From contig BCLD01000008.1 in the NCBI GenBank assembly GCA_001600875.1, forward strand, positions 1 through 32,466: a stretch of DNA of 32,466 bases, read 5' to 3'. The first letter of the stretch is position 1. Each line of letters begins with the position of its first letter. Below are positions 1 to 10,422 of this stretch, piece by piece. A program made the position numbers and the translations under genes. The notes below the pieces were generated by a model. The model had not been told where the DNA came from. It was given only the letters and a program-made list of their open reading frames with translations, and did no database searches. This DNA comes from Solicoccozyma terricola. Lineage: Eukaryota; Basidiomycota; Tremellomycetes; Filobasidiales; Piskurozymaceae.

Positions 1-729
1 AATTAGAATACTAGGCAGAACGAAGTATGGATTACTCACTGGATAGTTGTGGTATGGGCAGTTTCAGTAAAGGATGGGAAGGCTGTCTCCCTCGTCGACT
101 CAGTGAGTCGTTCTCAATCGATCCAGACTCGACGAGGGTCAGCTTGATGGGTTTAAGATGGCATTGATTACTGTGTTCTTAACAATCGTTGTCATATTTT
201 GAAAACCTGTATTCCCAACAGTGAGTGACCAATCGACGGCACCCATTTTTATATGTGTATCTTCCAAAGGAGATTGTCGGTCCAAGGTAAGGGATGAAGG
301 ATGCGCTGAACCTGACTCAAAATCACATTCAGCAGGCTCTATTCTAAATCAGACGCGTGCCTAAACAAAAGCGGACAGTTCCGAGGAGCCGTCTCCAACT
401 GGGGTCCAGGTCATGCTCCGAGGTTGTATTTCACTGATCCTTATAGACACTTTGTCACGACCCGTTCTGAAACCAAATCCGGTTCACCCACACGACGGTA
501 CCTTCAAAGAAACTGAAAAATTATCAGAAGCAAATTCCAGGGAGTCATTTGTCTATTTCTTTCCGCTCGGCGTGTTTTTTATCAATGCGGCTACGCGGTG
601 TCGTGTAGCGCGTTCATTATTCACATCTATGTTAGTTCTTCGATCATTGCTGTTAGTGAACACCGACTGCCGCCGTCCAGCTTTCTGCTCTCTCCCTTTC
701 TCCTGCTCAGCACGATAAGCCACTCAGTG
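1..729. other. Upstream region without a supported gene
   Basis: No exon chain with good splice sites or a recognisable protein was seen here. Short open frames occur but none looks like a protein. The last 60 bases before the ATG at 730 are rich in C and T, as is usual for fungal promoters, and probably hold the promoter and leader of the transporter gene. A 10-bp inverted repeat (89-98 and 129-138) is the only clear structure and is listed separately. Confidence 0.5.
89..138. repeat. 10-bp perfect inverted repeat with 30-bp loop
   Basis: CCCTCGTCGA at 89-98 is exactly complementary in reverse to TCGACGAGGG at 129-138. The 30-nt spacer begins with a short palindromic stretch (CTCAGTGAG). 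It lies about 600 bp upstream of the transporter ATG. It could be a hairpin, a paired regulatory site or chance. Confidence 0.4.
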
Positions 730-2475
730 ATGATGGCAACCGAAGATGAGCCCAAGGTCAGCAGTGATTTTTACGGCGAAATTGAGGAGGTNATAGGTTC
801 AGAGGATGATAAGCAGAAGTTCCTCAATAGGAAGGATGAGGAAAACGACGGCGGCAGTGTCAGTAGTGTCAGTACGTCCAGGATGCCGGCGTGGATCATC
901 CGTGAGTGCGATCCGACCTGAGCACCACGAGTCACTAACGAAATGACTTCCGGCTCCTTGCTTTCTAGTGCCTGTTTGGGTGAGTCTNTTGCCAGTCGGA
1001 CGCCCCAAAAGTTGCTGACATTGGTTTCCCAAAGATCGGACTGAGCGGCGGCATCATCCTTTTCAACAAGCACATTTTCGCGACCCTCAACTTCCCCTTT
1101 GTGCGTTTGACTCCAGAGCGAGGTCTTGCATCACGCGGGGACTGACGGCCTGCATGCTTGTTCCCGCAGCCTGTGTTCTTGACGGCATTCCACATGTTTG
1201 TCTCGGTGAGTTCAGGGTTACACTCGACGGAACTCGACTGAGGGCGCCTCTCTCCCAGACAATTGGCACTCAAATCCTTCGCTTCTCCACGTCGATGCTC
1301 GACCAAGTGGATACGCANCCAATGACGGTACGATTCCGTGGGACTGAGAGGCAGTCAACGTTGTAAGCTGATGGCTGTTGTCGACGCAGCGACGAACGTG
1401 GATATGTGCGATTCTCCCTATCGGACTTCTATTCTCTTTTTCGCTGGCGCTGAGCAATATCGCCTACGTTTTCCTCAACGTCAGCTTTGTGCAAATGCTC
1501 AAGGTGAGTGCTCGGATACACATTCCCGCGCTACCACAGTCGCTGAATCACACACCCCCAATTCAGGCCTTCATCCCGGTGNTNGTGCATCTCATCTCGA
1601 CTGCGATCGGCATTGCCAGTGAGTTCAGATGTTGCCGTATGCCGTAACGCCGTTCTCAACATTTCTTTACTTAGCAATGAATCTTCGTACGGCTACCATC
1701 CTGTCCATGGTTTCTATTGGCTGCGTCGTCGCCGCCATGGGAGAGCTTCGATACAGCGTTTTCGGTGCAATATGTCAGATCATGGCGGTAATAGTAAGTG
1801 CCGATGCCAACGCTACATTTCGGACATTGATTGTGTTCTGCAGGTCGAGTCCTCTCGCCTGGTATTGGTGCAACTGCTGCTTCACGACCGCAAGATGAAT
1901 CCACTGGTCAGCGTTTATTATTATGCGCCGGTGAGCCGACTTTGCCAAAGCTCATCAGACTACGACTAAGCTGGTGTGTCCACCCAGCTCTGCTTCGGCT
2001 TGATCGCTCTGGCTCTCCCGTTCACGGAGGGCATGGCGCCTTTCTGGGAGCTGCACAAGCTCGGCCTACCCATCTTGCTAGCAAACGGTGCCTTGGCATT
2101 CTCTCTCAATCTCGCGGGGGTCTTGGTCATCCAGTCCGCTGGGAGTCTGGCGCTCACCCTTGGTGGCGTGTGCAAGGACATCATCTTGATCACGATGTCG
2201 GTGGTGATATTCGGATCTGCGATCACAGGGCTGCAAGTTGCAGGTGAGCCAACATGTACGTGCTTGCCGGTGGCGACCGCCTAATCCTTTAGCGCTCGTC
2301 AGGTTACGCTCTGGCCCTTGCAGGCCTTTTTTGGTTCAAGGTTGGAGGAGGTCCAAAGCTGCCAGTCACGGGGCAAGGTTCGCCGCTTGTGTTCACTCTC
2401 CGATCCTTCCAATCGCGCATCAGTTCTGTAAGTGCGACACGGTCGCGTTTGAAGAGCAGCCCAGTTGACAGATAG
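730..2475 (+). CDS. Triose-phosphate/nucleotide-sugar transporter family (TPT, DUF250) membrane protein
   Basis: Predicted to carry a sugar phosphate or nucleotide sugar across a Golgi or ER membrane. The model has 11 exons: 730-901, 969-979, 1035-1100, 1170-1205, 1259-1327, 1390-1503, 1567-1618, 1675-1793, 1844-1930, 1988-2243 and 2303-2475. They join in phase to 384 codons. Family hallmarks are visible: ILFNKHIF in the first helix, FLTAFHMF, PIGLLFSFSLALSN followed by SFVQMLKAFIPV, then ESSRLVLVQLLLH, NPLVSVYYYAP and a late GVCKDI. The first residues after Met are acidic, as expected for a cytosolic N-terminus. Exon 2 is only 11 nt. Five N bases fall in the gene, four in exons and one (988) in an intron; none needs a frame change. 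The substrate cannot be assigned from sequence. The glycosyltransferase 41 bp downstream suggests a shared role in glycan synthesis, but this is inference. Confidence 0.85.
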
Positions 2476-2516
2476 CGACGTAGGCGAACTCTCGCTCCCT
2501 CACGCTGACGGCATCA

Positions 2517-3814
2517 ATGCTGTTCGGCGGTGTGCTCTTTGCCACAGGGGTCCTCCATCTCCACTCATCGTCCCAAGGCATCTCTGGCATCTCTTCCAGC
2601 GCGCTGCGGCAGGTCCGATTCTCTTCGCCGTACGACTTTGACCGTCCGATACCCGACTACAGTCCTGCATCCGGTGTCAGCATGTTCCACTTCGACGGGA
2701 GCCTACCAAATGCAATTCCCGATTACGACGGCCCAGAAACCAGCTCCCTTCCTCGCTTGGCATGGGTTATCGTTATGAGCCCCAACCAAGTGAGCAACCA
2801 CGCCGAGACGCTTCTGTCGATCGCGTGCTTCTGTATGCGCAACAACATCGCCTTCTACGTCGACTACTTGGTCTACGACACGAGCCATCACTTCTTCACG
2901 GCTCGGCACTGGAACGTTGCCAAGTACCTGCGCTACCACCAATGGGTGCTCGCTACTGACGGTGACATTTTGGTGGCGGACTCGTCGAAAGATCCTCATA
3001 ATATCATCGACCGGGCCGAGCAGGACGGCATCGACGTCATCTTCTCCGATCGGGACAACGGAGAGATATGCGCATGTGCCTATTTCATCCGCAACTCGCC
3101 TGGAGGTTGGTCCTTCTTAAAGCGATGGTTCCATTGGAGCGATGGTCGTGCCAGGGTTCCAAACGTGGACAATGGCGATCTAAACGAGATGATCCTCGCT
3201 GGACTGAATCCAGGGCCCCCCAACCGCCTGGATGGGCTCGGCCGAATGTCCGACTCCGATCTCGAGTTGTACCGGGAAGACAGCGTCGACCACTGCATCA
3301 ACCTGGACGAGTTGCCCGAATTCTGGACGCGATATAACTCGGTTTTTGTGCCATGCTTGCGGAGAGCACTCGACCCGCTTCGGCATTCCAAACCTTTCGA
3401 GCCATACTGGGATCTTGAGCTGTTTGGGTGGGTTAACACATTAGCACCCATCAAAGTGCGGGTCTACCAGCAGTACGGGGGGTTCACTCGGACCAGTCCT
3501 TTGCGACAAAAGGAGGGTATCCGTGCCTACGTGCCGAGTGACTTCTTGTACCATCTTTACAAGATTGACATACCTTTCGATCCGAGGTCGGTGCTCTGCA
3601 CCGGGGAGGAGTGGAGATATGGGCCAGAGTGAGTGGTAGACGGACTGACTGAAGACCGCAGATGCTGATATGCCTTTGCAGAATTACCTTTGAACAGATG
3701 GCGTCATGGCTGGTTGCGCACGGCCTGACACATACGTATTCGGGTTGCTTCGATAGAGACGGAACGGACCTTTGCCTCTTTGCCGTATCAGGAAAGCCTA
3801 CGTTATTAGCATGA
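2517..3814 (+). CDS. DUF273-like GT-A glycosyltransferase, probable type II membrane protein
   Basis: Two exons, 2517-3628 and 3682-3814, join in phase to 414 aa. The first 20 residues are hydrophobic (MLFGGVLFATGVLHLHSS) and fit a signal anchor, though the true start could lie further upstream. The core reads VAKYLRYHQWVLATDGDILV, an aspartate-rich DGD motif in the place of the DxD that binds the metal and sugar nucleotide. It is followed by VIFSDRDNGEI and then FIRNSPGGWSFLKRW and NVDNGDLNEMIL. This order (a conserved Val-Ala-Lys-Tyr, the acidic motif, a second D-R-D-N-x-E block, then a D-N-G block) is the pattern I know from DUF273 proteins of nematodes and relatives. The acceptor and sugar are unknown. 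The last exon adds 44 residues (EITFEQMASWLVAHG and on). Without that splice the protein would stop at 3632. Confidence 0.75.
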
Positions 3815-4247
3815 CAATAGAGTAAATGGATTGCTTTCATAAAAACAGTAGGGCGCGCTCTTGAATAGAGTCGCATCCGGTGATCGAACAATCGGCAACG
3901 GGACTCAAGATGGAAAGATGGTTGGAAACAGGGATGTCTCCAGGACTGGTCTGAGNCATAAGGAAGTGCGACAGGGAAACAATGGATCTCAGTGCATTCC
4001 ATTCTTATAGGTCAACAACACCATTGTTGACTTAGGCAGAAGGGTAACCGACTTCTCTGTTGTTCTAAAGCCGCTCTTGCATCTATGAAGTCAGGGGAAG
4101 CGAGCTAGAGGTTGTATCAAGAAAACACCCATATCCAATACTTTCACCTGCCTACAACCTTTGTCAAACAACAGACTAAGAGTTGAAAGACGATCAATCC
4201 TGGCAACACAATCGATAAACCCTAGTCACATTGCCTAACTAGTTGCC
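3815..4247. other. Intergenic region, possible left flank of a retroelement remnant
   Basis: No gene is supported. At 4011-4030 there is a short inverted repeat, TCAACA then TGTTGA, separated by a few bases. These are the end sequences often seen at LTR borders (TG...CA). I could not delimit a complete LTR, so this may be chance. One N lies at 3956. Confidence 0.35.
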
Positions 4248-4444
4248 ATGTCGGAAGAGACATCAAGGTTTCGTTATCCGATATTCCCGTGTTGAAGAGC
4301 AATGCCAACTACGCTGCATGGAAGCAAGCGGTAGATAATCAGTTAATGATAACGGGAACAATGGGAATAGTCGATGGCGAAGAAGAACCTTACCGAGCGG
4401 AACCGGGGGCCGGAGCAGTAGCATCAAAGATGATAAAAGCATAA
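4248..4444 (+). pseudogene. Ty1/copia-type gag N-terminal fragment, frameshifted
   Basis: An ATG at 4248 opens MSEETSRFRYP and stops after 15 codons. In the next frame, from 4280, the reading continues as DIPVLKSNANYAAWKQAVDN and then a QLMITGTMGIVDGEEEP segment before a stop at 4442-4444. The pattern 'L-x-x-x-N-Y-x-x-W-K' followed by a hydrophobic stretch and 'V-D-G' is typical of the start of copia-type gag polyproteins (DUF4219/UBN2-like). Nothing downstream resembles zinc knuckle, protease, integrase or reverse transcriptase, so it is a short relic. A one-base shift or a lost intron near 4280 would explain the break. An unrelated small host protein is possible. Confidence 0.5.
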
Positions 4445-4478
4445 GGATACGGCCTTAGGAAGTACGGAGACCCACGTT

Positions 4479-4677
4479 CTCCGAACTCTCCGAACCTTTC
4501 CGAACTTCTGACGTGGCTGTATCATTCGCTGCATCATTCGCTGCATCATTCGTCGCATAATGCAGCCACATCAAACTCGATGCAGCACCACCAGCCGGGC
4601 GTACCTACATCGGACTGATGTAGCTCCACCGCGCTGATGCTCGTACATCGGACTGATGGACCTACATCGATCCGATG
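4479..4677. repeat. Cluster of short direct repeats
   Basis: Three kinds of repeat follow one another. CCGAAC occurs at 4481, 4490 and 4500. A 12-bp unit, ATCATTCGCTGC, occurs twice at 4521-4544, with a third variant copy at 4545-4556. A 15-bp unit, TACATCGGACTGATG, occurs at 4606-4620 and 4644-4658, with a variant at 4663-4677. All lie just downstream of the gag-like fragment. They could be part of a decayed element or a protein-binding array. Confidence 0.55.
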
Positions 4678-4810
4678 CAGCCGCTTCCTCCCCTCTCACA
4701 CCTCTCGCTCTCTAGCAACTTCCAAACATCGACAATCTCTTTTCTCTTTGTTCTTGCCACTTACTTTATCTATAGAGTCGCCACATCCCCTCAGCTCTTC
4801 CAATACACCT

Positions 4811-5093
4811 CTACCTGCTGCATTNCTCCACATCGGATTCCAACGAGCGTGCAAATCCTTCAGAGCACCCACCTCCACCGAGATATCCTACAGATTCATC
4901 CGTGTCAGCCGAGTTGATTTGCTGAGCTCCAAAATCTTCAGGTAGTTCTGCTCCGTCCTGTAGGAAATCAACGAGCGCTTTCAACGATACCTCCTTCTTC
5001 TCCATGATGAGTTCATCCAATCGTGCAGGAATCTGCTCGGCGTCATCCTNAAACCCGGCTTGGCTAACTCCATGTCAAGCTTCGGTCCGGTTC
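4811..5093 (-). pseudogene. Possible coding fragment, minus strand, unrecognised
   Basis: An open reading stretch on the minus strand has an amino-acid composition that looks like a real protein (…ARLDELIMEKKEVSLKALVD, then FLQDGAELPEDFGAQQ). An ATG lies at 5020 and the open frame continues upstream of it past an N at 5050. No intron, stop or partner exon could be placed with confidence. It lies between the repeat cluster and the broken lipase gene, in DNA that looks decayed. I do not recognise the family. Confidence 0.3.
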
Positions 5094-5439
5094 TTAGGGT
5101 GCCTAGTCATCTTGAATTGTTGACGGTCGACGGTCGGACATTTGGGAGTTATCGTTCATAACATGGGACGGCTTCACCTGCGCGAGTTGTCCCTCCCTGG
5201 CCAGTNCAAGTAGTTTGTGTCGCCCAAGCGGCCTAACCTCTTGTGTTCTTNTCCCAGGGGGTTTCGATCTCGATAACCGCGGTGGAAAGGATCCGTACTA
5301 GGCCATTGATTCCGCNCAATGTGAAAGAAAGTCCCCTTCCCACATCCGAAGAGCATTTAAACAGCGGGCGCACGGTCACGATCCAGAGGCAGTCGAGCTG
5401 CATTACTTTGACAACATACCGACATCCACNGTGACCACT

Positions 5440-6902
5440 CACGCGCGACCGGCTTGTCTCACGGACTGACGGCAGAGCCGANCACGACAAGGTCANCTTG
5501 ATCGGACAATCGGCCGGCGGACTCGACATCCGGAGGTTGTTGTACGATCTTCAGAACAAAGGGGAACCGATCCCTGTTAATGGCAATGAGGTCATGGTCG
5601 AGCCTGAACACATACTCCGCCTCGTTTGTGGGATGGTGTTCCTCTCAGTCCCACAGTTTGGCACCAACCTCACAGATTGTGTGATATCTCATCCCCTTGT
5701 GCGCAAGTTACGCTGCACTCTTGGCAGCATCTACGGCCTCGTCGGCCTCGTCGGCCTCGTTGACCTCGGAAGATGTGCCGTGGTTGGGTGATCTACAGAT
5801 TGACTGACACTGGAGCTAAACTTNGGAGGGTTATCAACGGTCGTTTGAGCGGAATGCCGCAAAACGCCCAGGTCCGCCGTGGAGTCGGTACATTCACATC
5901 CAAAGTGGGAGCCCTTGCTGGCCTCCTCTTCACCAATATCTTACGAAAGTCGTCCATCTCAAGCTTAAGCGTCCCGGTTCTTGGGCGGGACCTCAAGTTT
6001 GCTAATGAGGATGCCTTACAAGAGGGTAGCCAGCAGTTCACGAACGACAATGAAATAAAGCAGTCCAAAGCCCGGGAAGCTGCNTTTGAGCTTCAGCTAT
6101 GGCAAGACAACTTGGACGATGACTTTGGGCCGATCAAGGATCTTCGCAAGTTCAAGCGTGACAATCNCTGCCCCGACCCACCCGGTCGAGCCCATTTCTC
6201 GGAGGAACNACTCCAGTTTGAGATGGAATCTTGGGGACAGCATNGCATTGGAACTCGCTCCTATGCCACCTTGGGTAATAGGCCATACCGATCCAGCCGA
6301 GGAACATCTTACCACGGCCATGAAGCGCCGATCTGGGATCCATTCAACCCCTTNGATCAGTACAGACTGAACTTCGATGGCTTTGATTCGAAGTATTTGG
6401 CTGGATATCTTGCTGCCGCTGGATGGAGTTCGAAATCAACATGTGGGAGCAACCTCTGAGGGATATTCGTGGTAACCCCTTCCCAGATGTCCAATACATC
6501 GAACAGTGGGACAACTACGGCATTGTCAACACCGCATCTATGCTTTGGCCAAATGGCAAGAANACCCGCCTCGTCCACGGTGACCATGGCGACATCATCG
6601 GGCATTACAAGCTCGTCCATACGAATGAAGAAGTTTCTGCTCACAGAGAGCACAAGGCTTCTNCTGCTTGACGATACTATCAATATGACTTTTTCGTCTC
6701 TACCGAGAAAGGTGATGCAAACAAGTTTGAACATGCACAGTTTGCGTGCGTTGGTCTGGAACGGGATATTCGAGTTCGGCCTGGAGCCAGTGGATTAATG
6801 GCGCTTCACTTCTGTACCATGTGCTGCGCTTGGGATGGGGTTGCGGTGTGGGGACTTCTTGTTGCGAACAATCGGTGTCAAACAGGGAATGAAATTCAGT
6901 AA
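5440..6902 (+). pseudogene. Broken lipase / alpha-beta hydrolase gene
   Basis: The nucleophile elbow is visible as KV-N-LIGQSAGGLD (G-x-S-x-G) at about 5489-5529. It is followed by a block like the 'V-x-S-x-x-T-x-S-x-P-H-x-G-T-x-x-A-D' region of lipases (MVFLSVPQFGTNLTDCV). Near the end WDNYGIVNTASMLWP and VHGDHGDIIGHY fit the Asp and His regions of the triad. It resembles secreted triacylglycerol lipases. The reading frame changes between about 5700 and 5830 and again near 6420, and there is an in-frame TGA at 6669-6671 before a continued frame to 6902. Upstream pieces (GFDLDN near 5257, LHYFDNIPTST near 5400) may belong to it, with a duplicated TGAC at about 5466-5470 breaking the frame. 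About a dozen N bases lie in the gene and its upstream pieces. Either it is a decayed gene or the consensus is poor here; an intact gene with unseen introns is less likely. Confidence 0.55.
5734..5760 (+). repeat. Three tandem 9-bp units in the lipase-like gene
   Basis: GCCTCGTCG is repeated twice with a third variant copy (GCCTCGTTG). The array sits exactly where the reading frame of the lipase-like gene is lost, so it may mark an indel-prone site, although 9-bp changes alone would keep frame. Confidence 0.45.
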
Positions 6903-7708
6903 AGAAGATCTTCGGTAAAACATCTAGCTCGATAACCCGAGTATTAAGTAGCTCTAGAACGATCTCTCCCTTATCCAGTGGCATCTGGGTATAATTACAC
7001 CTGTATCTCGACCGTAATCCCTAAACCTTCTAGAACATCAAACGTACAAGCCTTCTTCTCAAGCCGACCGTAGTAGTAGAAGAGATATTAAATTCGCAGT
7101 TGGCACACCTACCCACCGGCTTAACATAAATACCCAGTAATCAAGTACCCAGTCAGATGCAACAGGTAGAACAACTGGAGGGAATGCAATTGAACAGCTA
7201 GGGACCACCCGCCCGTTAGCCACCCAGCACATACCAACACATTTCTCATTCCATCTAACCACCCACAGTCAGATATTCGCAACCGAGGGGATGACTTGGT
7301 TGCTTGCTCCACTTAGGGTTTTGGCGAGTGTGAACATCCGTGGTGTTCTTCTCCTGATCTATGTCTCCTGACCTTCCGCTTCCCTTTTGTTCCTTTTCGC
7401 AGGCGATCCAACCCTCAATTAATCCCAGATCTTCTGGTCGGCTTTCCATACATTCCACGCTGTATCAATACGACTTGGTAGATGTCCGAAAATCCACTGC
7501 TGGGAGAGGGTTACCTAAATCTTTCTGCAAGCCTCAACAGGCAGTACAATGACAGATTGTCAGAAATTTCAGAATGAACATCCGTTGAACCCGAATGTCC
7601 ACCTAATTTCAACCCCGCCCTGATTCTATAGACAGAGTGATTGCCCCCTTCAGTGAATGCAACAAAGAGGCGGTCATGGAAAGGGCACGCACCCACCATG
7701 AGCAAGAC

Positions 7709-8010
7709 CAGCAGAACTAATCATTGCTGCTGAACGACTTGGAGGTTGAAGATGCGGATGCGATCGCCGGTCCTCTCGTGCTCGTTGCGGAAATGTTCTA
7801 GAATGGTCAGCCACCTAGCGTCAGTCCGGATCGCGACAACTGAGTTTGAATGTGGAAAGAACTGACAGGGGTAACTCCTAAGGCAATTTCGGTCAAGAAG
7901 TCAATCTGAGGGCTTCGGTAGTTGTCATCGAAGGGGTATGACGCATTGCGTCTCAAGAAGATCAAAGCCTGTTGCGAGGTTGCGTAACTAGGCCAGTTCA
8001 GGCTCACGGC
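7709..8010 (-). pseudogene. Minus-strand exon fragments, weakly like a carboxylesterase C-terminus
   Basis: Reading leftward from about 8010, the minus strand gives SLNWPSYATSQQALIFLRRN, then a segment ending DDNYRSPQIDFLTEIALG. This resembles the C-terminal 'W-P-x-Y … D-D-x-Y-R-x-x-x-x-x-F' region of type-B carboxylesterases and lipases. After a probable intron around 7808-7860 a second stretch reads WLTILEHFRNEHERTGDRIR and stops near 7709. The two frames could not be joined by a clean GT-AG intron in phase, and no N-terminal part was found. The family call is weak, and the second stretch is not typical of it. Confidence 0.3.
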
Positions 8011-8429
8011 TATGACGGGCGTTCAGACGCAGGACTGAGTCCAACCTACAAAGAAGCAAGTCATTACATTCATTTCCCAGGACGAGCGTCAGCGGACTAT
8101 AGAGTATTCCGTTAGGCCCGCTTAGCCCTCGAGATCCTAGTTCACGAAAGTGATGAGCAAACAACGAAAAGATGATTGTCGCCTTTGAACACTAGGTGAA
8201 TTAGGAATTGAATCCATCGGCCGCCGATACAGGTGAAGAGCGGATTCTCTACGAACTCCTCTGCGAGTTCATCTTCAAGCTAACAAGCATGCGTTCCACA
8301 ATAATATTCGCCCTCGCGATGGGACAGGGTCTAGAGCAAACAACGAAAAGACAGCCTGTCTTTTGGTTTCGTTGCCCCATGGCAGAGCTCTCGATGTGGA
8401 TATCTGTGCAAAGAGGCAGGAGATTCATC

Positions 8430-8890
8430 TCAATCCGTAATATCGTATGCTGTCCAGTCGATCCTACATTCCATCCATACCCGGTGTCCCTCGATGGCCT
8501 CCTTCTCGAATGTCGCAGCATATCTGAAAACCACGCCGTCCATCTTCCAGCCTGATTTAGACTCACGGTGAGAAAAGTGCAAGGTCTGCTGCGGTTTGAC
8601 TGATCACAAAACGCCACGCACTCAGGGTCAGACCCTCTCGACATAGCACCTTGTGAACATATACTGCCATCGCAGCACCAGACGAGCTCACTGATGGCTG
8701 CCATGACAGTCAAGCAGGTGGACGCAGCTCGCAATCCCAAACTAATCACAAGAGGAGGCAATGCGGACTGTGTGACAACTCACTTTTCACTTTGGAAACG
8801 AGTCGCGGAACGAAAAGACATCCCGTTGTCAAATGTAGCTCTCCATGAGTTGACGGTCCCAGTTCGCTTGACTACCCAGTCCATTATGTT
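8430..8890 (-). pseudogene. Minus-strand exon chain of an unknown protein, 5' part unclear
   Basis: Three exon-like pieces join in phase on the minus strand: about 8890-8784, 8741-8692 and 8599-8430. The introns have good borders (GTGAGT…TTAG and GTGAGC…TCAG). The last piece reads SGWKMDGVVFRYAATFEK and then WMECRIDWTAYDITD before a stop. The composition is that of a real protein but I do not know the family. The start exon was not found. A piece further upstream (9118-9062) has a different frame and is noted under rejected items. Confidence 0.35.
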
Positions 8891-10422
8891 ACAACGGGAT
8901 CGGTAGCGACTCGACCACCAGATTGTTTGATCAACTCGCTCCTGACCTACACACCCATTCACCACCCTAAGCCTGCCCTGTCGATGGGCACCCAGGGAGC
9001 GGATTACGTACCGGACGCGCTGGAAGACGCCAGGCCATCGGCATGAGTTTCGCACCGACGTGGCCTTGGTCGCCCCCGCCCCGGGGTCGTCCGGAAGCAC
9101 GCCATGCAAAGCGTCGCCAAATTGATCCGCCTCAACGCCATTTAACGCCATTTACCGAGATGGAGATCTCGATCCTGAGAACCTTGGAATTAGGACAGAT
9201 ATGGCGTTATGTACATGTCGACCTCTAACAGCAGCCAGGGAGACATTCACTGACGGGGTCCGCAGGTAGCAGATGGAGCAAGTCTCTAAAGGGCCATCGT
9301 GCCCCGGTTCATGTAAACTCCGCAAGGGGTTCGCTCGACAGCTGCAGGCTATCAAGAAGAGAGGTCACTCTTGATGACATGCGGCCAAGCGAGACATCGT
9401 GGGACTTAGCGAGCCTAGCGTGTTCCTCAGGCAAGCTGGGGACACGGTCGTGGCTTGGATAACATCATACATTCCGATGTTGCCGCGCAGGCCCCGAATT
9501 TGCAAAACGAAAGATCGCTATGGTCTGGATCTGATACCAGCTCCCAGACTATCCCTGAAATCATCACATGACGCTCAATGTTAAGCCGTATAAGTGCGGG
9601 GGCAAGTGACAAAGACGGGTGGTGACGGTGTGACGTGTTGTTTGGTTGGTTGATTGGTTGGTCATGCCACAGTGACATAAAACAATTCCCGATCCATCCA
9701 TTCGAATCGGGAGACAGAGAGAGAGATATGAGAGAGAGTCATGTCATCAGGCTCTCAGTGACTCGCATCTATAACTCGGATCGTGACGGGGGTAGTTTGT
9801 CAATGGGCTGTTCCTCGACTAAAAGTTGGCCGGACGTGACTGGTGACTGGGGGGTTGTTCCCATTTAGGCGACGCCGCACTGTGAACGGCTGCGGCTGCG
9901 CGGGGGACCGCGGGGATATGAGCATCACAACAAATAACAAATACACAGCAGACACACCGTCCTGGCCATTGGTGAGTCGGGAAGCGGCTGGGAGTCAACA
10001 GAAGAGTTCAATCATACAAAGATCGTCCCACATCCTCTCCACCACTACCACCCCTACCACACCGTGCTTGGTACCTACGTTCCATCATTCACGCCATACA
10101 TAGGAACGGAGAGAGATAGGATCGGAGCGAACCAAGAACAGGAAAAGAAGGGGAGGAATTATTCCCAAAAAAAAACAAAAAAAACGTGGTATACGTCGCT
10201 GGCATCGTCTCGACCAAGGCATCCATCAAATCCCCCGCCGCCTTGCTCTTTACCACGAGGAGAAGATAGGAGTTCATTTTTTGGCATTTCCTTCCGTTGA
10301 GTTACTTCGTCGGATATCCCAGTCCGATATACACACAGGAGAAGGTTTTCATTCAAACACGGGTTGATAACGTCCCCCCCCCTCCCCCCGTCGCCATCAC
10401 CATCGTCATCACCATCGCTTTC

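Larger units (their letters stand above)
6903..10422. other. Gene-poor region of 3.5 kb
   Basis: No complete gene is supported. Two minus-strand stretches look like exons of decayed or hard-to-model genes and are listed separately (7709-8010 and 8430-8890). From about 9990 to 10422 the sequence is probably the promoter and leader of the next gene: it has an A-rich tract (10167-10188), and C and T runs (10374-10390) just before the ATG at 10423. No tRNA with recognisable A and B boxes was seen. Confidence 0.45.

Noticed and set aside
3484..4002. 172-codon minus-strand frame opposite the end of the glycosyltransferase
   Set aside because: It lies largely antisense to the supported 3' exon, contains an N and has no recognisable motif.
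9062..9118. Minus-strand peptide like the FAD motif of aromatic hydroxylases (GDALHGVLPDDPGAGA)
   Set aside because: Only one short motif resembles the family; no dinucleotide-binding GxGxxG or other block is nearby, and flanking frames do not continue. Chance or a very old remnant.
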